A stretch of 64,000 bases of DNA from Gentiana macrophylla (lineage: Eukaryota > Streptophyta > Magnoliopsida > Gentianales > Gentianaceae): assembly GCA_026214975.1 (NCBI GenBank), contig JAOBSW010001082.1, forward strand, positions 1 through 64,000, read 5' to 3'. Below the pieces are notes generated by a model. That model saw only the letters and a list, made by a program, of their open reading frames with translations. It had not been told where the DNA came from and searched no databases. Positions 24,020 through 35,298 of this stretch are shown one piece after another (within the stretch, counting starts at the first letter, position 1; each line of letters begins with the position of its first letter). The translations under genes were made by a program, and so were the position numbers.

Positions 24020-24791
24020 TATTCATATTATTCATCTTAGATTGGTATACAAACCTTAAATTATATCCCTCCTATCACATTCAAACCTTAAGATATTCAT
24101 AGTATGTCATACTTTAATTCTAAACACAACCTATTAAAATTTTCAAAATTTGTATGTACGCAAAGAATCATGCGATAATCATCAAAAATCTCTAATCAAA
24201 TGGGCATAGCTTTAAAATATAGCTCATCATTTACTATGGCACGTGAAAAATAGTGTTGGGTGAAACATCTAAATTTACTAAATATGCAAAATAATGCACC
24301 AATGATATAAAAACTCAAATAAAGATATGCCTTTGCTCACTTGGGACAAAACAAACAAAATTTTTAAAATTTAGCACTTTTTCATGGAAATATAATAGTA
24401 TGGCAAATGAATGTAGATACATGAAACCATTTCCTCCTCACACTTAAATTACAACATGTCCTCATGTTGCAGTGTAATTAAAGAGAAGATAAAAGAACTT
24501 AGTGATTCGGTAATGATATGAAGATAGGTCAAGAAGGATAGATAATCGATCCGCGCTTCCGAGGCACGAGATGTCATAGTATTCCTCTCCAGATTCACTT
24601 CCAAGGCCAACTTTAACAAGAACAACTAAAAATATACCCGCACTCACTTGAAAACATGGCAAGATCTCGGGAACACGGGGAATATAACATGGCAAAAATA
24701 ATTATAGACAAGAAATAAGCACATGATATAATGGCTCGGGATGGAAAAATCACCACACAGTGGAAAGTACAGACACCTAAGCGCCAAAAAT

Positions 24792-26225
24792 AAAGCCACG
24801 AAGCTTTTACAATACAAATATGGACCACATGTGCATACAGAAACGAGGATAGAGGACACTACAAAGTAAAGCAGGCTAGTGCACTAAAAAGAAAAATAAA
24901 AATAAATAAGAAAAACAGAATAAAATACAATGCAACTAAATGATATGCAACTATACTAAAAAGGCAAAACGAAAATAAAGAAAATAAACTAGCCCAACTA
25001 ATTCCATAGATATCGCCCTAATCTAAGCACGGTCAAGAATATAAACGTCTACTCAATAACGCCACAGAAGCGCAACAAAATTCGATTATGCAAAGCCACA
25101 GAAGCTTGCCATGTAAAGTGTAGACGTGCCTTTAACAACCCTAACACCCTAGATAGACGACAGAAGGAACAACACAAGTCATATTAGAATCACGTCTAGC
25201 TAGGTGAATTACTCAACATGGATTGCAATAGATGGAAAGAAAACCATAATCGTGGAAAGAACAGACATCTACGATACACAAAGGCCACAGAGGCTCACAT
25301 GGAAAAGAAGTCATAGAGATTTTTTTCAGATTAAGCTCATATAAAGATGGAACATATACATGGAACATTAAAAAATAGTTAGGCTAGGTGCAACTACATG
25401 AAAATATATTACAATGCAATCTACATGATATGCAATTAAATGATATGCATCTAAATGATATGCAAAAATAAAAGAAAGAAAACTAGCCCACTCATTTGCA
25501 ACACGACATGTATATAATAAACGCTCTACCAAATAATGACAAGCCATTTATAAACGATAAAGATTATTCATTACATGCAGTGTAGACGCGCTTTAAGACT
25601 CATCAAAGGTGATAGCATTATGGAGAACCAACAGTTAGCTATACTAAACAGATATAACTCATAAGCCAAAGATAGTAGCAACGGAAAACCGACAATAGCT
25701 ACCCATATGAGTTACAAAAATAACAAGAAAGCACATAGGTCTCAAAGCTCACAAGATTCATCACAAAGATATGTAGCATACGGAAACCGACATTAGCTAC
25801 TAAATAACAATAAGAACAGTTATAGCATATGAGAACCGACATTAACTATAACATGCATGGATGAATCATCAATTATTTAACATGGATCCGTAGATGGAAA
25901 TATGTACACATGCAAGTTCAGAACATCTACGTAAAATAATTAGCCACGTAAGCTCATATGAAAGTATCCACGCCAAATAAAGCATTAAAAATCAAGTTAA
26001 TAAAAATTGAACTAAGCATCTCACAATCACGACTTACCTAACACTCAACTAATAAAACAACTAAGTGTGTGAAAGAATTTCATGACACCTCTTATAAGTG
26101 CATCCCAAGAATCGAGGTAAATGGGTGTGTAAGATAAAGAAACCATGCCACAACAAGAACGTCGAAACACAACAACCACTCTAACATGGACCGCAATAGA
26201 TGGAAAAGGCCACAGAGGCTTAAAG
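24792..26225. repeat. Repeated hairpin modules in element Y
   Basis: Short hairpins with a conserved CACAGAA-like loop recur at about 24792, 25060, 25092, 25284, 25942 and 26207. A second type, GTAGC...GGAAAACC...GCTAC, recurs at 25612-25642, 25675-25702, 25773-25800 and 25821-25850. Perfect longer stems enclose some of them: 25045-25052 with 25120-25127, 25655-25663 with 25706-25714, and 25889-25896 with 25924-25931. Whether the RNA folds this way is inference. Confidence 0.5.
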
Positions 26226-27605
26226 TAAAGCATCCAAGTCGTGGGTGAAAGAATGCAAATTTTATTACTATATTCATCACAAACCCTTAACATTTTAAAA
26301 ATCGGGTGGTTGGACGGCCGCTCATGTGTATGGACGGGCGCCTGGTCTCGATTTGGCGAATCGGACGGTCGACGCCCGTGTTCGTAAAAGCATATCCGTA
26401 ATAAGTGGGGTTGGATGGACGGGCGTTCACTTCTTCGGGACGCACGCCCGAGGCCACACAGAGTGGACGGGCGCTCGTAAGAAGTAGACGCCGTCCGGCA
26501 CTCAGAGTAACGCGCACTCAAACAGTAAACTCGACCTATATCATAAACCTTAGATACACTTTATACATCATAAACCCTGAAGCTTTAAGAAACCCTAGTT
26601 TTTATTAGAAAAGAAAACCTAACCCTAGAAGAAAAAGAAACCTAATAAACCCTAATGAACAAACTGTCACCTCATTCACGTTTCACAAATCGAGTTAAAA
26701 AAAAACTTTTTACACATTCTTAACCCAACGGTCACCGAAACACGGCAAAAATAAAAAAAAACTCTCAATTTATTTAATGCTACTTTTATTGAAAACTACC
26801 TAAAAAGGTACGGAAACAGAAACCTAAACCTAAACTACGAAAAATTTAAAATAGAAAAACAGAAAACACTAAAAAAAAGGAAAAAAAACGTGTTGAAATC
26901 TTCTGAGCCCAAAATGGAAGGGAAAACAGTGGATTTTGACCTCGAAAACGGTGGCCTTAAGCCGTTCGTCACGTCGTCGGAGTCGGAACGAGCTTTCCGA
27001 ATTGGGGTCCTGTACGTAAATCCGACACTCGAGCCAAAAGTTACGGCCAAAATACTAACAAGTGCTAAAACGATCCCTTTTATCCAAAAATTTGACCGCG
27101 AAAAACGTGGAGTCGATGATTCAACCTCGTAACCCTACCTACGAAACCTACCTAATAAAAGCAGAAACCCTAGTACATTTATTTAATAACCACAAGAAAG
27201 ACAAACCAAGGTATCTACCTAAAACAAAAATAAATAAATAAAAATCAGACAGACAAAGCGACGGGCGCCCAAGTTATCGGACGGACGCCTCGCTCGAGAA
27301 AGAACAGACGGGCGCCCGTTATCGGACGCCGCCCCGCTCGGGCAAAACACAACAGAGACGATCGATTTGGACGGACGGGCGCCCAATAGCTCAGACGCCC
27401 GCTTACGCTCAAATCAAGCACATAAACGCCGCTAAACACGTAAAACAAAGTTCAAACAAAACACTAAAACTAAACAAAACCCTAATTGAAACCTAAACAC
27501 AAACCTATGAAAATTAATAATCATTAGATAACACAAACTACCTACGAAAAACAAAACAGAACAACTTTAGAAAAAATTAATAAGAAACTAGACGATCGCA
27601 TCGAT

Positions 27606-27622
27606 TCCCCGCAACGGCGCCA
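27606..27622 (-). other. Primer-binding site of element Y
   Basis: On the minus strand this reads TGGCGCCGTTGCGGGGA, complementary to the 3' end of plant tRNA-Asp with one base missing. It lies five bases from the 5' LTR. Confidence 0.8.
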
Positions 27623-27627
27623 AAACT

Positions 27628-28730
27628 TGTCACGGATTTTATCAATGGAAAACAACAAGTAATAAATTTATAAATCGGTATTCCCAAGTGTAGGATCGAG
27701 TACAAATGATTAATACCGAGTCGGTCACAGGGAATCGGGTATCTAGTTCATTAATTTTCCTAAGATTGTTACTATTATTATTAAAACCTAAAACGATAAA
27801 ATAAATTGGGCAGAGGATTGTCAGTCCAAAGCCAGGAAGGATAAAAGCGAAAACGAAATCTAAACTATAAACTATAAAATAAACGGTAAACAAGAAGATG
27901 ATCATGGTGATTAAACAATGAACAAACAAATATTCCTCCAATCCCGCAACCCTTAATTTCCTCTCTAAAGTTATCTTGTGATGATTCAATTAAAGATGTG
28001 GTTCACCTATCAAAGGTATGAATTCCTACTCTCGTAGATAATTCGCCTATCAATCTCTCATCTCTCGATATATAAGATTGACGCAAGCAAAACAAGGTGT
28101 AAGATCTCTCAATCTAGCAACCTAGTTATTCAACCTATCAACTCTCGTTATGTCAAGGTTAAAAATCTCATCTTTCCTATGGTGATCTAAGGTTTACACC
28201 GACTCTCGTCATACGGTAAACATCAACAACAATTCATCTTTCGATATTGATTGCATAACACATAAGCATAGGAAAAATACAACTTGAATTAAAAATCACA
28301 AAACAAATCTAGATTGAAAATAAAGAACCCGCTGAAACGGATTCACATAGTTTGAACAATTGCTCAGCCTCCAAGCATTCAGCATAAAGAAAAGCAAAAC
28401 GAAATAGAAAGCGAAGGAAAAACAAGAAAAATCGCAACCCCAGCCTCCCCTAAAGGGGCTGGGGCCGCCTAGGGTTTTCTCCTAATGATTGTGTGTCAAT
28501 AGGTCTCAATAATGTATGTTTTAGGGTTGAAATCCCGATGCTATTTATAGGGAAAGTAAGTCGGCTGTGCTGAAGTCGGTGTTGGACGCCCGTCCGATGC
28601 CTCTGGACGCCCGTCCATTCTTCTGGACGGAGGTGGACGCCCGTCCACTCAGCGTCCAAACTCTCTGAATCAACTTTTTCCTCCTGGACGCTCGTTCACT
28701 ATTCCGGACGCCCGTCCATTCTGGACGCCA
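27628..28730 (-). repeat. 5' LTR of element Y, truncated
   Basis: It matches the LTR at 21922-23361 up to the duplication join at about 28730, where X LTR sequence takes over. It has the best preserved GGACGCCCGTCC dyads, at 28584, 28605, 28635 and 28706. Confidence 0.9.
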
Positions 28731-30060
28731 GTTTGACTTGACGGTTAAGGATTACACTGAGTCTGTGGTCTGAATTACCCCATCTTGGCATTGTACTGGA
28801 TTGAGTGAGTAGTCCGTGTTATCACAGTATACGGAATCCATTCCTTTCATTTCTCGGAAGTAGATGAGACAGCTCCCTTATTTGTTAATTCTAGAAACCG
28901 ATCGATCCATGGAGTTCATATTACACTGATTAGCTACCAGTGAGTTGTATGAATTAATTGATCACTAGGGGGTTAATGGTAAATAAGGATAAGAGGTTCT
29001 AGAAAGGGTTAACGGTAACTTCCCGATTTAGAATGAACAGTCTATGGAGGATTAATCCATATGTAATGATTATATCAATGGACGCTTATTATTATTCTCG
29101 TGAGGAGATAAATATAATCTCATAATCGGAGAGTGCGAGCCACGGGATTATGGTGGCATATTCTCGTGATTGATTTATCGAATATAATTATTACATTCGT
29201 AAGATAATTATTTATTTGATTTATCGGAGACGTCGATTATTAGTCCATGGTCCCCGACGTGCCTCCTAATATAGCATAGCTATTCTCGGACGTCGAATCC
29301 TAATAATATTAATTTAGTTCTTGTTGGACTTTATTAAAACGATATGTGAATTAATTGTTTAGTGGACTATTAAATTAGTTGGGCTAAATAATTAAATATG
29401 TGGAAAAGACTTTTTCCATAATCTTGGCCCAATTATTGTGTAGTGGAAAAATTAATATTGACTAGGTCAATAAGTATGATTTTCGCCCCATGCTCTTTTT
29501 ATGGAAACAAGAAATTGTTTTCTTGTGTATTAATAAGACATGTCCATAAAATATTTATTGGATAAATATTTATGGAAAGAAATAAAGATAAATATTATTC
29601 TAGATTTGTTCTAGAATATTATGGGATTATTTTTATTTAATGGATTTATTTTAATTGCAAAATAAAATCCTTGGAGGCTAAGTTTTACTCTCTTATATAA
29701 AGAGAGTTCTCCCAAGCCTTAGACACATGATTTTTTCGACTTCTACCTCTTAGAGAGGAGAAGGAAAATTTCAGCCAAGGGGAGATAAAGGGAAAATCTT
29801 TGAGATTTTTCCGGTAGCATATCGGAAGGATTCGAAGTCGAGAATTTCCTTCCACCGGAGTTGCTTGGATCACACGTCACGGAAGATCGTGGTGCTCTTC
29901 ACACCTTGTTCGTTCTTTCTATTGCGGTTCTTCAACTTGGATTTTGAGATCCAAGAGGTATGTTCTACAACCCCTTGTAGATGTAGATCTAGTTATTTTA
30001 TTACGTGTAATTTATAGATCTAGATCCTTAAATCGCCCGCTATGGATGATATTACTAACA
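28730..30060 (+). repeat. Duplicated distal part of the element X LTR (unit 2)
   Basis: It aligns with 18704-20031 at high identity and ends with the same ACTAACA before the Athila ORF3 sequence. It is a by-product of the tandem duplication, not a new insertion. Confidence 0.9.
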
Positions 30061-30199
30061 GATTCGATGGTTCCCGGATAGTGAGGGCTGCCCCTCCTCT
30101 AGTCTTTGGCCTCTTTGAGGGTTTCTCGGCGGCTGCCTTACCCTTTCGTTTGGCCAAAGCGGAAGAGTCGGGATTGGACGTGGATTTGGGCAGAGCCAT
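30061..30199 (-). pseudogene. Athila ORF3, N-terminal part (unit 2)
   Basis: Duplicate of 20032-20170, starting at the ATG that ends at 30199 and again cut by X LTR sequence at 30060. It has the same basic segment, with only one or two residue differences. Confidence 0.65.
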
Positions 30200-31302
30200 T
30201 AACCTACGGTTTAGATACAACGGAAACAACACCACCGGAACAACACCACAACAACCAACAAACACAACCCGATTAGCGTCCATTCGGGATTTCCCAAACA
30301 CAAAAACACCAACAAAAACCAATCGAACCAACCAAAACGACAACACCACCCCCACACCACAATGTAGTACAACCGAACCACAACACCACCACCACAAGGA
30401 TACAAAACAAAGCAGCAAGTAGTCAATTACTGTCAGAGAGGGGAAAACGGGTTGAAAAAGAAGTTGAAGAAATCACCTTTAGAACTGAAAATTGACAAAA
30501 GAGGGCCGAGAATTGCTTACCACACGAGAGAGAGAATGATTTGGAGTAGAAACGCCATCAGAAGTCGTAGCAGTTGATAGAGGGGTGACTGGCCGGAACA
30601 AAGCTTCAGGGCGGCGTCAATGGCAGAAACACGCAGCAGCAGGGGACGGAAACAGCAATTTGGTGTTGAAATTGGAGAAATTGGGGATGGGAGGATGAGG
30701 AGGAAGAGTTAGGGTGGAAGAATTTGAGATGGAAGGCCTCAATTGGGGATTTGCGGCAGAAGTTGACAGGAAAGAAATGGAATTAGGTCGAAATTTGGTT
30801 TGGAAGTGAAGTGGAAAACTTCCTGGTATGTTTATATAGAGGAAGGAATGCGTGACGATAGCACTCAATGCGCACGCATTAATGGCTCAAACTCTCTCGA
30901 TGACGGATGCGACGCATTCAAATAATGCGCGACGCATTGAAACAAGTGAAACTCTTGCGTAACTCTCTGGTCAAGGATGCGAATCGTGGAAAAATGCTGA
31001 ACTCTCTGGTTTTGGAATGCGTGCGCATTAAATAGAATGCGTACGCATTGCCCTGGGTTTCACCAAAACTTCACATTTTCAGCCTAGATTCCCACTCTAT
31101 CACCTTAGATCAATTCTAACACCTAAAAACTACTCAAAAACAGAGAAACGGTGGGTTGCCTCCCCCAAGCGCCTTAGTTTTACGCCGTTGGCTCGAGGGA
31201 ATGACTTATACGGTGTCAACTTTAGAGTTATACCGTTGACACAAGGGTGGAGTTGGTGGATAGAAAGAAGTTTGATGGAATTATACGATTTGATTGTCAA
31301 GT
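30200..31302 (-). other. Athila spacer between integrase and ORF3 (unit 2)
   Basis: Duplicate of 20171-21267. The CpG-rich dyads are better preserved here: about 30848 and 30868, 30907 and 30924, and 31017 and 31037. Confidence 0.65.
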
Positions 31303-31961
31303 TTAGTGTCCTTGACAAGACTCACAAGGTCCCACACAAGGGACTGGATCCTTAAGGAGGATAACCTCGAGTGCCTCATCGAAATGTAACCTTTCGTACT
31401 TCTTCAACCGAAGGCCATTTGTAACAAACGGCCCATTGGTTGGGTGAATGATTTCGACGGCACCGGAGGGATAGACCTTAGAAACTACATAAGGACCCGA
31501 CCAACGAGATTTGAGTTTGCCTTGAAAAAGGTGAAGACGAGTGTTATAAAGGAGGACTTCGTCACCTTCCTTAAACTCTCGAGGCTTGATGGCTCTATCG
31601 TGAAGTAACTTAGTCTTTTCCTTATAGTCTCTCGCACTCTCATAAGCTCTAAGGTGAAACTCATCTAACTCATTTAACTGTGCTAACCGCCTCTCTCCTA
31701 CTAGACCCTCATCCAAGTTTAGGAACCGGGTAGCCCAATATGCCTTATGCTTAAGCTCTACCGGGAGGTGACAAGACTTCCCATACACTAACATATAGGG
31801 AGACATACCAATGGGAGTCTTAAAGGCAGTTCTAAGGGCCCATAGCGCATCATCTAACTTATTAGCCCAATCATTAGGGTGTGAATTCACAGTTTTCTCA
31901 AGGATACGCTTAATCCCCCGGTTACTCACTTCCACTTGGCCACTAGTTTGGGGGTGAGAGG
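31303..31961 (-). pseudogene. Athila integrase C-terminal half (unit 2)
   Basis: An open minus-strand frame of about 220 codons, intact in this copy, runs from the Y LTR junction to a stop at 31303. It contains [12 protein letters not shown] with the third catalytic residue, the [18 protein letters not shown] region, and the C-terminal DNA-binding fold (SRWSGPYVVSKVYPSGAVEI). The N-terminal half is at 34565 and beyond, separated by a solo Y LTR, so no full integrase can be made from here. Confidence 0.85.
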
Positions 31962-34564
31962 TGTCACGGATTTTATCAATGGAAAACAACAAGTAATAAA
32001 TTTATAAATCCGGTATTCCCCAAGTGTAGGGATCGTAGTACAGCGATTAATACCGGAGTCGGTCACAGGGAACGGGGTATCTAGTTCATTAATTTTCCTA
32101 AGATTGTTACTATTATTATTAAAACCTAAAACGATAAAATAAACTGGACAGAGGATTGTCAGTCCAAAGCCAGGAAGGATAAAAGCGAAAACGAAATCTA
32201 AACTATAAACTATAAAATAAACGGTAAACAAGAAGATGATCATGGTTCACCTATCAAAGGTATGAATTCCTACTCTCGTAGATAATTCGCCTATCAATCT
32301 CTCATCTCTCGATATATAAGATTGACGCAAGCAAAACAAGGTGTAAGATCTTTCAATCTAGCAACCTAGTTATTCAACCTATCAACTCTCGTTATGTCAA
32401 GGTTAAAAATCTCATCTTTTCTATGGTGATCTAAGGTTTACACCGACTCTCGTCATACGGTAAACATCAACAATTCATCTTTCGATATTGATTGCATAAC
32501 ACATAAGCATAGGAAAAATACAACTTGAATTAAAAATCACAAAACAAATCTAGATTGAAAATAAAGAACCTGCTGAAACGGATTCACATAGTTTGAACAA
32601 TTGCTCAGCCTCCAAGCATTCAGCATAAAGAAAAGCAAAACGAAATAGAAAGCGAAGGAAAAACAAGAAAAATCGCAACCCCAGCCTCCCCTAAGGGGGC
32701 TGGGGCCGCCTAGGGTTTTCTCCTAATGATTGTGTGTCAATAGGTCTCAATAATGTATGTTTTAGGGTTGAAATCCCGCTGCTATTTATAGGGAAAGTAA
32801 GTCGGCTGTGCTGAAGTCGGTGTCGGTCTCAGGGAATTGGGATGTTGAATCTAATTTTATTAATCCTCTCAATTGTTACTCAAGAAAACAAATAAACGAA
32901 AGAACGAACAAATAACACATAGAACAAGTAAACTAAATCTAAGCTAAAACGAAATAAAACTAAACTAAACTAACGATACATGGGCTCAAACAATGTACAA
33001 ACTAAGTGATCTCAATCCTAGTTCATCTCATGACTTTAATTCAAATTTTGGTTTCACCTTGACACGAGACACAAATCCCTAATCTCTTAGTGAATCCGTA
33101 TTCTCAAGGTCTAAAATCCTACTCTCGTAGTGAATTCAATTTATCAATCTCTCCTCTCTCGAATGTTGAGACCGATATTCAAACAAAACGAAGGTGTAGA
33201 TTCAAGTTAACTCTCGTATTTCAGAACCTAACAACCTAGATAATTAACCGATTAACTTGTCATCATTAATGATTAAAAATCCTATCTTTCTATGGTGATC
33301 TAGTTTACGCAACTTTCGTATGTTGTAACTATCAATCACAAACCAATCTCTCGATAAAGTTCACACATAGCATCATAATCAAAGAAAGATACAAAATCAA
33401 TTAAAGATCATAAAAAACGAATAAGGACTGAATAAATTAAATAAATAAACTCACGTAGTTTGGTACATGATTGAATCCATGAATCGAAAACGGAAGAAAA
33501 CTACATCTAATCTAACCCCGGATCACCCGAGCACAAGGCTCGGGTGACCGGCCTTGGAAGCCAAGTTGGCCGCTGCTTTGCTGTGATATGCGGCTGAATG
33601 TAAATAATGAATTATATGATATTATTAGGGTTACATGCTGCAGCTTTATATAGATATGTATGTCGGCTATGCATAATAAATTGCGGCTGAAATATTCCTT
33701 TTTCAATTAGGATTGTATGTCGGCTGAATAATTCTGGATTTAGGAATGAAACTTCTAAAATTCATATCTTGAGTTGTAGACCTCCAAAAATTATGATCCG
33801 AATGTCATAAAAAAGCTCTCGGAAAACTCTACAACTTTCATTAAGGACTTTTCTTGTAAAACGCCTTTTGATTAGCCCGTCGTTTTGGGATTTTCCCAAG
33901 CTTTATTTCATCTTCATCCTCTTGTATCTCTTTCTTTCCACTTTAATCTTCAATCAAACATCATTTAGACCTCTTCCATTCCACATTTGTGCACCTAAAA
34001 GATGACAAAACCGAGCAAAACGTAAAACCATACAAAATAGATAATAAAACCACGATATTTACTCGATTTTGCATTTTAACTATTCAAAACGTCATTTGCT
34101 CAATTAATCGATTATAAGCTCGAATTCTACTGAAAAACATCCATATATGGGGAATATTGATATAAAATATATCCTTATAAAACACTACAAATTGACCCTT
34201 AACAGACGCCCGTCCATTCTAGACGCCAGTTCAGCATCTTCACTTCAACTTCAAACTCGAGCTCCAATCTTCTTCCTTCTTCTTCTACTTGCATTTAGAT
34301 CTTCAAATGAACACCATTCAAGCTCGTTCCACCTCATGCAAGCGTACCTACATCACGATAAAAACATGCAAAATGTAACATCTTACATCTAAAGATATTT
34401 ATCCAATAAAATCACATAATTAGCTCGATTTTGCACTTTAATACTTCTAAAACTCATTTGCTCAATATTTCAATATAAAGCTCGATTTCTATGAAAAACA
34501 TCCAGATATGGGGGAAATTGACATAAAATATATCCTTATAAAACGTATAAAATCACCCTTAACA
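31962..34564 (-). repeat. Solo LTR of element Y with a nested W fragment
   Basis: Y LTR sequence occupies 31962-32820 and 34205-34564. It starts TGTCACGG and ends CCCTTAACA. Between them lies 32821-34204 from the W family. There is no Y interior in this unit, so LTR-LTR recombination probably removed it. The Athila integrase resumes directly at 34565. Confidence 0.8.
32821..34204 (-). mobile_element. LTR fragment of family W inside the solo Y LTR
   Basis: It ends with ...GACCCTTAACA, a true LTR terminus. It begins abruptly at TCGGTCTCAGGGAATTGGG, which is internal to the family. About 110 bp of the host Y LTR, including the dyad cluster, is missing at the insertion. It is homologous, in reverse, to the insert in P450 copy 2 (9430-10985). 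Confidence 0.65.
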
Positions 34565-35290
34565 GATGTCCCTAACTTATGGTTGACCCCATACTTGGCT
34601 AGAAGAGTGTTGAAAGGACGGTTATGGAAGTGACTACCGTTATCACTAATGATAGCACGTGGCATCCCAAAACGAGCAAAGATATACTTTTTGATGAACC
34701 GAATGACCACATTCCTATCATTAGTGGGGGATGCTAACGCTTCTACCCATTTCGACACATAATCACACGCAACTAGGATATACTTATTGATATACGATGA
34801 CGGATAAGGTCCCATAAAGTCCATTTCAAACATCAAACACCTCACACTCTAAAATTGGCTTTTGGGGCATCTCACTTCTTCAGAGATCCTACCTACCCGT
34901 TGACACGCGCCACAAGCTTTCACATAAGCATAGGAGTCACGAAAGATAGTTGGCCAATAAAAGCCACTTTGGAGTACTTTGAGAGCGGTTTTATCTCCCA
35001 AGAAGATGACCACCGCTACCCGGTCATGGCAAAACGAGAGGATGTTCCTAATCTCGCTATCATGGACACATCTATGAATTATACCATCCGAGCATCGTCT
35101 AAATAGATATGGATCATCCCATAAGTAGAATCGAATATCACTATAGAACTTCTTGCGTTGGTAATCCTTCGACTAGGATCCACATACCCACAAGCAAGAA
35201 AGTTCACAAAGGAGCGCATAACGGGTCACCATACCTACCCCGTTGCTCTTGAGCATTCCTTTTCACCGGTAGCATCGCATCAACTACCAT
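34565..35290 (-). pseudogene. Athila integrase N-terminal half
   Basis: It contains a degenerate HHCC zinc-binding region at about 34880-35110 (minus-strand remnants such as CGACQR). The catalytic core follows, with the first aspartate in MDFMGPYP and the second in ISDNGSHF at about 34650. The frame ends at LGTS, where the Y LTR begins. Frameshifts occur between 34845 and 35290. The third catalytic residue is on the far side of the insertion. Confidence 0.8.
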
Positions 35291-35298
35291 CAAAGCGC

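Larger units (their letters stand above)
23362..27627 (-). other. Non-coding interior of element Y
   Basis: No recognisable protein domain. The strip 24780-26230 contains repeated modules with small hairpins. The strip 26300-26520 and 27250-27420 contains GGACGGGCG-type repeats like those of the LTR. A plus-strand frame of 80 codons at 26890-27132 has no recognisable similarity and I do not treat it as a gene. Confidence 0.65.
21922..28730 (-). mobile_element. Element Y: gypsy-like non-coding LTR element inside Athila integrase
   Basis: Both LTRs, a PBS and a purine-rich tract are present, all in minus orientation: 3' LTR 21922-23361, interior 23362-27627, PBS 27606-27622 (tRNA-Asp type) and 5' LTR 27628-28730 (cut by the duplication join). 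The interior of 4.3 kb has no gag, protease, RT or integrase domain, so Y must depend on another element, probably an Athila or related gypsy. It sits between the codons for GTS and YHPQT of the integrase. I could not identify a convincing target duplication. Confidence 0.8.
18704..34564. repeat. Tandem duplication, period about 10.03 kb
   Basis: The sequence from 18704 repeats from 28730: part of the X LTR, ORF3 N-terminus, spacer, integrase C-terminus and Y LTR. The offset stays between 10026 and 10040 along the way. At the join (28722-28740), Y LTR sequence (CTGGACGCCAG) runs straight into X LTR sequence (TTTGACTTGACGG). The two parents share only AGTT there. The second unit carries a single Y LTR instead of the full Y element. 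Confidence 0.85.

Noticed and set aside
26045..26521. A 158-codon minus-strand frame with repeated RPS
   Set aside because: The repeats are translations of the GGACGGGCG motif in the non-coding part of element Y.
26890..27132. An 80-codon plus-strand frame as a gag relic of element Y
   Set aside because: It is on the strand opposite to the element and has no zinc knuckle or gag motif.
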